Source of the DNA: an uncultured Phaeodactylibacter sp.
GTDB lineage: Bacteria > Bacteroidota > Bacteroidia > Chitinophagales > Saprospiraceae
Assembly: GCA_913062745.1 (NCBI GenBank)
Contig: CAJXXJ010000151.1
Coordinates: 1 to 7,918 of the forward strand
Length of the DNA stretch: 7,918 nucleotides
Reading direction: 5' to 3'
The translations under genes were made by a program, and so were the position numbers. This document shows, one piece after another, positions 1-4,985 of the stretch (the stretch's first letter is position 1; each line of letters begins with the position of its first letter). A model generated the notes under the pieces. That model was not told the DNA's origin. It saw only the letters and a list, made by a program, of their open reading frames with translations, and searched no databases.

Positions 1-2217
1 AACACATTTTGGGATCATGCGGCAGTAATGGTCGTAGGCTTCCTTATCCTGCTTCAGCTCCATGCGGTCATCGATCATGAACTGAGCATCCTCCGGAAAG
101 GCGTAGAAATTCGCTTCAAAGTTACGGCGGATTTGTTCATCGGGCATGGCGCGCAGCAAGGCCGGTTTATACATCGTGCGGACCATAGCCTTCGCGGTGC
201 TGTTGAAGACTTCAAAGCCGGCAGGCGCTACCAATACCAGTCGGTCGTAGTGCTCCGGTTGTTCCAGTACAGCGGCAATGCTCGACTGCCCGCCCATGGA
301 GTGGCCCACGAGGGTGAGGTTGTCCAGCCCGAGCTTAATGACCAGCTCGTTGATTTTTTTGGCAAAAAAAGGAACGCCGTAGGGATGTTTACCCGTACTC
401 GAAAGGCCGTAGCCGGGAAGGTCAATCGCAATGCAGCGGTAGCGGTCGGAGAGGTAGGGGATTACTTTATCCCAGGCCTTACAATTGCTGCCCAGGCCGT
501 GCACAAACAGCAGGGTTTCCTTTCCTTTTCCCGTAAGGGTATAATGGATGTGTACATCCTCTGACAAACTGATGTACCTGGATAAAGTCGCTTTAGCCTG
601 CATGGCTTTCTGGTCTTGCTTGGATGAGCCGGCAGCACGATCGCCGCGGAGGGGCGAAGCTACGGATTGCAGCGGACTTTTCCGGGAGGGCTTTGTTTTT
701 TCTTGCGCCGCATCCGTGGAATGACGCCCTCGCAACAAATAATACAGTAGAAAGCCCACCAGTAGCGAGCTGAGGATTGCAAAGGTAGCGGCTACTGCGG
801 GGTTGCGGATTTCTGCCTGCATGTAGCTACCAATACGCCCATAGTACATCCCAAAGTGAACGACCACTGCTGTGACAGAGGCAGCAATCGGCGCAATGCG
901 GGGCACTTTCCTGAGGAAAATGCCCATGAGCACCGGTACAAACGCGGCAGAAAAATAGGCGTATACGCCATTCTGTGCGAAGATGCCCACGCTCAGGCTG
1001 GGATTGATGAGCTGCTCGTAAGAAAGCAAAATAGAAACCCCGGCCAGCAGGACGATGACTATTTTATTGATGGAGATGAGCCGCTTTTGCTTGCGCTGCT
1101 CACTGCCCATATATTGCCCAAACAACGGCTCGATAATATCCGAAGTGATCGTGCTGGACAGCGACTGAATCAGCCCCTCCAGCGTAGACAGGCCCGCTGA
1201 GAGCAGGCCCAGGATAACGATAAGCCCAACGGCCACCGGAAATTCCGTCACCACGTAGGCCGGGATGATTCCGTCCATATTGATGGGCTCGCCGTCCACG
1301 GTCAGGTCCGGAAAGCGCAGGCGGGCGTACAGGCCGGCGATAACTACGGCAAAGAACAAGGCTTCCACCACGATGCCTACTGCCAGGTAGCGATTGACAT
1401 CTTTCTCATCATTGAGCAGCAGCGACTTGGTGATGATATGCGGCTGGCAAACGATAGCGATCCCCACAATCAGGGAGCAGAAGATGATCTCAAAGTAGTC
1501 CCGGAACAGGAAGCTCGAGGGGTTGACAGGTTCGGCCAGCAAGGGGTCCACTGCGGCCAGTTTATCCAGGAAGCCCTTCACGCCGTTGCTGAAATGCTCG
1601 TAACCGGAGCCCAGCAGAATCACCGCCACGATGATCATCAGCACCGCTTGTATGGTGTTGGTGTACACCATGGAATTGGCGCCGCCGAACATCATGTAGC
1701 CAAACACGAAGATCACCAGCCCGATCAGCACGTACAGCTCCTCTGCGTTCAGCGCTTTAGACATCACTTTGGTCATGCCCACGCAAATGAGCACGATGAA
1801 GGTGATGAGCAGCAGGGAAAGAAAACCGAAAAACAGCGCATAACCCTTGCTGCCGTACCGCTTGCCAATCCACTGCGCCATCGTCAGCGCCTTGACGGAA
1901 GAACCGTGCTTGCGGAAACTTTTGGTCAGTACAATGAGCGACCCGTAAACGCCCAGCGGCAGCACAACGCCCAATGCTAAGATACCGCTGATACCGTACA
2001 GCGCGATAAAGCCGGGATTGATGATGAAAGTAGCCGCGCTCGTGATGGAAGCAGCCAGCGACAAGCCCACCACAACCGGCGAGAACTGAATACTGCCTAC
2101 TGCATAATCGGAGATCGATTGAATGCGGAGTGCGCCGCGGATAACGAAGTACAATATCGCCGCGCCGTACAGCGCCAACAGGGCTGCGGTAGCCCATACT
2201 AGTTCCTGTGATGCCAT
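1..2217 (-). CDS. Sodium:solute symporter (SSS family) fused to a C-terminal alpha/beta hydrolase; 3' end cut off by the window edge
   Basis: The frame is open without a stop from ATG at 2217 to base 1, giving 739 residues. I checked it codon by codon. Residues 1-497 form a sodium:solute symporter. I count 13 hydrophobic helices, at about 7-27, 47-70, 73-97, 127-147, 160-179, 187-204, 242-259, 279-298, 322-346, 380-400, 410-434, 440-460 and 475-497. The positive loops at 98-124, 260-279 and 360-380 and the basic tail fit the PutP topology (N outside, C inside). Residues 498-545 are a hydrophilic Ser/Lys/Ala linker. From about 546 an alpha/beta hydrolase follows: oxyanion motif HGLGSN at 573-578, an IDLPGYG strand-turn at 598-604, and nucleophile elbow GHSMGG with Ser640. 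The catalytic acid and His should lie beyond residue 739. The hydrolase should therefore be cytoplasmic. The solute is unknown; the symporter part looks broadly like the pantothenate/acetate/proline carriers. An internal Met at 539 (ATG 603-601) could start a separate hydrolase. The symporter and hydrolase assignments are strong; the fusion is real as sequenced. Confidence 0.85.
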   Translation of the reverse strand, partial: MASQELVWATAALLALYGAAILYFVIRGALRIQSISDYAVGSIQFSPVVVGLSLAASITSAATFIINPGFIALYGISGILALGVVLPLGVYGSLIVLTKSFRKHGSSVKALTMAQWIGKRYGSKGYALFFGFLSLLLITFIVLICVGMTKVMSKALNAEELYVLIGLVIFVFGYMMFGGANSMVYTNTIQAVLMIIVAVILLGSGYEHFSNGVKGFLDKLAAVDPLLAEPVNPSSFLFRDYFEIIFCSLIVGIAIVCQPHIITKSLLLNDEKDVNRYLAVGIVVEALFFAVVIAGLYARLRFPDLTVDGEPINMDGIIPAYVVTEFPVAVGLIVILGLLSAGLSTLEGLIQSLSSTITSDIIEPLFGQYMGSEQRKQKRLISINKIVIVLLAGVSILLSYEQLINPSLSVGIFAQNGVYAYFSAAFVPVLMGIFLRKVPRIAPIAASVTAVVVHFGMYYGRIGSYMQAEIRNPAVAATFAILSSLLVGFLLYYLLRGRHSTDAAQEKTKPSRKSPLQSVASPLRGDRAAGSSKQDQKAMQAKATLSRYISLSEDVHIHYTLTGKGKETLLFVHGLGSNCKAWDKVIPYLSDRYRCIAIDLPGYGLSSTGKHPYGVPFFAKKINELVIKLGLDNLTLVGHSMGGQSSIAAVLEQPEHYDRLVLVAPAGFEVFNSTAKAMVRTMYKPALLRAMPDEQIRRNFEANFYAFPEDAQFMIDDRMELKQDKEAYDHYCRMIPKCV

Positions 2218-2295
2218 ATAACTGTTTCTAATGCCAATAAAGCAGCTTTTAAGTTAGAAGAAAAGCAGCGATTGGAGGGGAAATAGTACGTTTTA

Positions 2296-2310
2296 CCAAA
2301 ATAAATTTGG
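2296..2310. promoter_or_regulatory. Dyad CCAAA-N5-TTTGG with an embedded promoter-like TAAATTTG
   Basis: Two perfect 5-bp arms flank five bases. The right half contains TAAATTTG (2302-2309), an exact match to the Bacteroidota -7 consensus TAnnTTTG on the plus strand. The minus strand reads TTATTTTG, one mismatch from the same consensus. It could be an operator, a distal phaB promoter with a leader of about 230 bases, or chance in an AT-rich stretch. I see no well-spaced -33 TTG on either strand. Confidence 0.3.
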
Positions 2311-2346
2311 GGTTGACACATACACTCTATTCCTGTATCTCACTTG

Positions 2347-2362
2347 TTTTGCTTACGCAAAA
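2347..2362. promoter_or_regulatory. Operator-like dyad TTTTGC-N4-GCAAAA
   Basis: Two perfect 6-bp arms flank the spacer TTAC. The 16-bp size and short spacer suit a dimeric regulator site better than a terminator, because no T-run follows and no gene ends nearby. It sits 130 bases from the symporter start and 180 bases from phaB, so it could serve either. Function is inferred from shape alone. Confidence 0.3.
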
Positions 2363-2367
2363 AAGCC

Positions 2368-2400
2368 CAAATCAACAACAAAACCGGGCGTCCTGATTTG
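2368..2400. repeat. Inverted repeat CAAATCA / TGATTTG
   Basis: Perfect 7-bp arms at 2368-2374 and 2394-2400 are separated by 19 bases. A competing GCCC/GGGC pairing (2365-2368 with 2386-2389) uses part of the same sequence. It lies directly beside the G-rich tract. No role can be assigned. Confidence 0.3.
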
Positions 2401-2402
2401 TT

Positions 2403-2424
2403 CCCCAATCCCCCTACCCCACCC
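2403..2424 (-). promoter_or_regulatory. Putative G-quadruplex motif on the minus strand
   Basis: Read 5' to 3' on the minus strand from 2424, there are four G-runs of 3, 4, 5 and 4 bases, separated by loops of 1 (T), 2 (TA) and 3 (ATT) bases. This fits the standard G3+/N1-7 rule with very short loops, which favours stability. It lies 119 bases upstream of the phaB start. It would be in the symporter mRNA leader only if that promoter lies above 2424. Folding and function are not shown by sequence. Confidence 0.5.
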
Positions 2425-2489
2425 TTGACTTAAAACAGCATTGACAAAAATCACCCTGCTCAAAAAACACACAAACATCTAAATATCTA

Positions 2490-2497
2490 TATATTTG
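2490..2497 (+). promoter_or_regulatory. Candidate phaB promoter -7 element TATATTTG
   Basis: The site is an exact match to the Bacteroidota sigma-A-type -7 consensus TAnnTTTG. It ends 45 bases before the phaB ATG, which would give a leader of about 40 bases. No clear -33 TTG lies at the expected distance upstream (about 2465-2472), so the match is partial. The same TTG at 2495-2497 is an in-frame alternative start for phaB, which this promoter reading would exclude. Confidence 0.45.
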
Positions 2498-2542
2498 CAT
2501 TGGACGTATTGCCCACTGCAAAACAAACAAAAAATCCACCTT

Positions 2543-3289
2543 ATGACTCAGGATAAGAAGAACATCGCCCTTGTAACTGGTGCCACCGGCGGCCTGGGCA
2601 CCGATATGGTCAAGCAGCTGATGGACGACGGTTATGTCGTGGCTGCTAATTACCGCAGCCCCAACAAAGCGGAGGCATGGAAAGAGAAAATGAACGAAGA
2701 CGGGTACGAACCTCACCTTTTCCAGGCAGATGTTGCCGACTACGCTCAGGTGGGCAATATGGTAGAAGCCATACAGGAGCAGCTGGGCAGTATTGACATT
2801 TTGGTCAACAACGCCGGTATCACCCGCGACGGCGCATTCAAGAAGATGAGCCCGGAAAACTGGGATGCCGTCATGAAAGCGAATGTATACAGCGTGTTCA
2901 ACTGCTGCCGGCACGTCATCAACCCGATGATTGAGCAAAACTACGGCCGCATCATCAATATTTCGTCTGTCAACGGGCAGCGCGCGCAGTTCGGGCAGTG
3001 CAATTACGCTGCTGCTAAAGCCGGCATGCACGGCTTCACCAAGACGCTGGCCATTGAGGTAGCCCGCAAAGGCATCACAGTCAACACTATCTCTCCCGGC
3101 TACATCGCCACGGATATGGTAATGGCAGTAGACGAGAGCGTGCGGGAGAAAATCGTCAAAGGCATCCCGATCGGCCGCCTGGGCGGCACCTACGAGATTG
3201 CGCACCTGGTTTCCTTCCTGGCTTCCAAAGACGCCGCCTTCATCACGGGAGCGAACTATGCGATTAATGGCGGGCAGCACGTGTACTAA
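2543..3289 (+). CDS. phaB: Acetoacetyl-CoA reductase (NADPH), short-chain dehydrogenase
   Basis: PhaB reduces acetoacetyl-CoA to (R)-3-hydroxybutyryl-CoA with NADPH in the cytoplasm, supplying monomer for polyhydroxybutyrate. The protein is 248 residues; the family is about 246. The Rossmann motif TGATGGLG is at 12-19 and NNAG at 89-92. The catalytic set is Asn114, Ser142, Tyr155 and Lys159. What separates it from ordinary FabG is the PhaB-like substrate segment: ITRD (93-96), the SSVNGQ..QFGQ stretch (141-152, Gln149, Phe150, Gln152) and SPGYIATDMV (184-193, Tyr187). These match by my recall the acetoacetyl-CoA contacts of the Cupriavidus enzyme. I chose ATG 2543 over an in-frame TTG at 2495 because it starts right before the first beta strand and follows an A-rich leader. 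No phaA or phaC is in view. Its stop overlaps the stop of the convergent GH16 gene. FabG-like activity cannot be excluded but is less likely. Confidence 0.9.
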   Translation: MTQDKKNIALVTGATGGLGTDMVKQLMDDGYVVAANYRSPNKAEAWKEKMNEDGYEPHLFQADVADYAQVGNMVEAIQEQLGSIDILVNNAGITRDGAFKKMSPENWDAVMKANVYSVFNCCRHVINPMIEQNYGRIINISSVNGQRAQFGQCNYAAAKAGMHGFTKTLAIEVARKGITVNTISPGYIATDMVMAVDESVREKIVKGIPIGRLGGTYEIAHLVSFLASKDAAFITGANYAINGGQHVY

Positions 3290-4878
3290 TGTATAAGTGG
3301 GAAGACCGCCCGCCGGTCAGCTGAACGGATTACCAAAAAATAAGCTCCAGCCGGCAGGCGGTCTCCAATAGGCAAGACATAGTCCCGCTCTCCTCCCGGG
3401 AATTGATAAAAGCTCAACTGCTGTCCAAGGCTATTATACAGCGACACATCCAAAGGCCCTTTAACTGTACCATCAGCTATTATGCGCAGCTCATCCTGAA
3501 AAGGATTGGGCATTACAGCGAAAGCCTTCTCCAATCCGCATGGACTGGGTACGACTTCGTAACCCGCGGTTGCTGTAATTCCACAAGCTCCATGGTAGCT
3601 CATGCTCAACTTTGCAGGGCGGTCTTCAATGACCCTGTAGACGAGTTCATACCCGTCAAAACCCAGAATCTCTACATTGGATAAGGCCTGCACCTCAAGC
3701 ATATCAGGTTCGGAGTGCCAGCGGCGGCCTGTTACATCCTCAAAATATAACTTTGCTTCCCTGCCGGCGCAGAGTGGGCGGCATGCTTTTGGGTCAGTGT
3801 AGGAATCCGTTTCCCAACAATCATTTCCGTAAATCATAAGCGGTGTACACATTTCAAAGGTACGCTGCTCAATACGCACATAGTCGATTTCAAGTTTACC
3901 CGGCAATTGTCCACGTACTTCGCAATTGTGCCCTATGGGATGCCCCCAGTCGCAATCACTACGCCCATCTTTTCCACAGGCCATGAGTGGTGGTGCCCCG
4001 CAATCAGGCTTTACCGATGTGCAATGCTTCAAGCCATAGCGAGGCAGTGCGGATAAGTTTAGGATAGGACGAAAAGCCCGAAAGCGGTTTTCCACAAAAT
4101 TAGGATTTAGATAATAATAGCCTTCGGGGACTTCAGGCTGCTCACAGGATATATTGAGTGGACGGCCGTTCAGGTCATAAAAACGGTATGCTACTTTCGG
4201 AAGCGGTTCCCCATCTAAAAAAAAGGTAATTTTGAATGGCGTCCACTCTACAGCAAACCGATGAAACCTATTATCGGTTATCTTGGCTTCGTGCTGGGAG
4301 GTGCTCTCACACTGAGGTCCGGAGTAAACATTATACAGGAATTCATCCGCGCCCCCGAAATGTTCCAAAACATCAATTTCATCATGCAGCCACATCCAAA
4401 ATGCAGGCCACCACCCCGGGCCATCAGGAAGCTTAAGAGAAGCTTCAAAATAGCCGTAGCGATAAGCAGGGAGGTCAGACCGCCCCATAATCATCCCCGT
4501 CTTTATATGCCTCACTACGGTATCAAGCTGACCATTACTCAACCGGCGAACTAAAGTGGTATTTGGAGCATATTCCGCAGTCAAGGTACAAACCCCATTG
4601 TCCACCGAAACATTTTCCGGAAAGTAAAGCTGTTCCTCGCAGTCTATATGCGTTCTTGCATTAGGGTTGCCTTTTGCCCAGAAAAAGGTTTGCCAAACCG
4701 AAGTATCAAGCATATTCCCCTCGAAATCTTGCCAAAACTGCGTCTCATATGCTCCGCACTCTAAACGACCGCCATGGAGGTATACCTTGTTCCAGCCATA
4801 AGGGTGGCAACCGGTTTGTTGTGCAGATAATGCGGTGCAAAAAAGTAAAAATGTACAGAGGGCAAGTGAATAATGCAT
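3286..4878 (-). CDS. Secreted GH16 family glycoside hydrolase with type IX secretion sorting domain
   Basis: This 530-residue protein is probably an endo-acting beta-glucan/galactan hydrolase on the cell surface or outside the cell. Residues 1-19 are a signal peptide (hydrophobic core 4-17, likely cut after LSA). The GH16 fold covers about 45-340: FWQDFEG at 48-54, ENVSVDNG at 88-95, aromatic GWWPAFWMW at 155-163, then the catalytic EIDVLE at 167-172 (nucleophile Glu167, Asp169, acid/base Glu172). The ExDxxE form is typical of laminarinase- and agarase-type GH16. The closing strand is KLEIDYVRIEQ (328-338). A Cys-rich loop (286-319) replaces the usual glycine-rich part. Residues about 366-447 look like a degraded PKD/Ig-like module. 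Residues 452-530 are a type A Por/T9SS sorting domain (PNP at 457-459, YNSLGQQL, LPAGAYFLVI). The mature protein has 17 Cys. It is divergent from a glycosyltransferase and lower in GC than the flanking metabolic genes. The polysaccharide substrate cannot be read from the sequence. Confidence 0.9.
   Translation of the reverse strand: MHYSLALCTFLLFCTALSAQQTGCHPYGWNKVYLHGGRLECGAYETQFWQDFEGNMLDTSVWQTFFWAKGNPNARTHIDCEEQLYFPENVSVDNGVCTLTAEYAPNTTLVRRLSNGQLDTVVRHIKTGMIMGRSDLPAYRYGYFEASLKLPDGPGWWPAFWMWLHDEIDVLEHFGGADEFLYNVYSGPQCESTSQHEAKITDNRFHRFAVEWTPFKITFFLDGEPLPKVAYRFYDLNGRPLNISCEQPEVPEGYYYLNPNFVENRFRAFRPILNLSALPRYGLKHCTSVKPDCGAPPLMACGKDGRSDCDWGHPIGHNCEVRGQLPGKLEIDYVRIEQRTFEMCTPLMIYGNDCWETDSYTDPKACRPLCAGREAKLYFEDVTGRRWHSEPDMLEVQALSNVEILGFDGYELVYRVIEDRPAKLSMSYHGACGITATAGYEVVPSPCGLEKAFAVMPNPFQDELRIIADGTVKGPLDVSLYNSLGQQLSFYQFPGGERDYVLPIGDRLPAGAYFLVIRSADRRAVFPLIH
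3303..3364 (+). terminator. GC-rich 14-bp inverted repeat downstream of phaB, inside the GH16 coding end
   Basis: Arms at 3303-3316 and 3351-3364 pair at 13 of 14 positions around a 34-base loop. The repeat begins 14 bases after the phaB stop, where a terminator would be expected, but no T-run follows. It encodes the last GH16 residues in the opposite strand (about 505-526, including the AGAYF and RSADRR stretches). A transcript of phaB reading past its stop would form a strong hairpin. It may be a terminator or 3'-end stabiliser, or a by-product of GC-rich codons. Confidence 0.4.
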
Positions 4879-4985
4879 AGGGTTAAGATGTTTTTCTACT
4901 GAGCTAAGAGTGTCCGTTTAAGAGTTCACCTATTCAAAATAAGCATTTTAGCTTAAATTTACCCTCCTAGAATCAATCAATCCGC
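4879..4985. promoter_or_regulatory. Divergent promoter region between the GH16 gene and the glycosyltransferase
   Basis: The 107-bp AT-rich gap must carry the starts of both outward-facing transcripts unless these lie in coding sequence. TAAATTTA at 4954-4961 differs by one base from TAnnTTTG and is placed 25 bases before the glycosyltransferase ATG. A 5-bp inverted repeat TAAGC/GCTTA (4940-4944, 4951-4955) overlaps it. No Shine-Dalgarno site precedes either start. The shared gap makes joint control plausible but does not prove it. Confidence 0.35.

Larger units (their letters stand above)
2218..2542. other. Divergent intergenic region between the symporter-hydrolase and phaB
   Basis: This 325-bp gap carries no convincing gene on either strand. 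It should hold the promoters of both flanking genes, which are read outward. It contains a dyad at 2296-2310, a second dyad at 2347-2362, a 7-bp inverted repeat at 2368-2400, a C-rich (minus-strand G-rich) tract at 2403-2424 and a promoter element at 2490-2497. The final 40 bases before phaB are strongly A-rich with no Shine-Dalgarno sequence, a usual Bacteroidota leader type. The symporter start has likewise no purine-rich ribosome site in front of it. Confidence 0.7.

Noticed and set aside
354..370. T7-GGC-A7 inverted repeat that could be a terminator or a frameshift site
   Set aside because: It lies in the middle of the hydrolase domain and the frame on both sides is the same and encodes continuous family sequence.
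28..564. A 178-codon plus-strand frame over the hydrolase region
   Set aside because: It is a shadow of the minus-strand alpha/beta hydrolase, which has clear motifs in its own frame; the plus-strand product resembles nothing and is His/Val-rich.
1438..1980. A 180-codon plus-strand frame rich in His, Gln and Asp
   Set aside because: This is the antisense image of hydrophobic symporter helices, which typically gives such composition. No domain is visible.
2313..2341. TTGACA followed 17 bases later by TATCTC, a sigma-70-like promoter
   Set aside because: The -10 match is only 3 of 6, and Bacteroidota housekeeping promoters do not use the TTGACA/TATAAT pair. A second TTGACA at 2441 has no -10 at all.
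2414..3280. A 288-codon open frame on the minus strand, antisense to phaB
   Set aside because: It mirrors almost the whole phaB gene, whose catalytic residues are all present. The antisense translation has no recognisable domain. GC-rich third positions in phaB explain the lack of stops.
216..3360. A 12-base direct repeat AGCCGGCAGGCG at 216-227 and 3349-3360
   Set aside because: Both copies encode Pro-Ala-Gly on the minus strand in unrelated proteins, and CCGGCAG recurs elsewhere as favoured codons, so it is codon usage rather than a mobile or att repeat.
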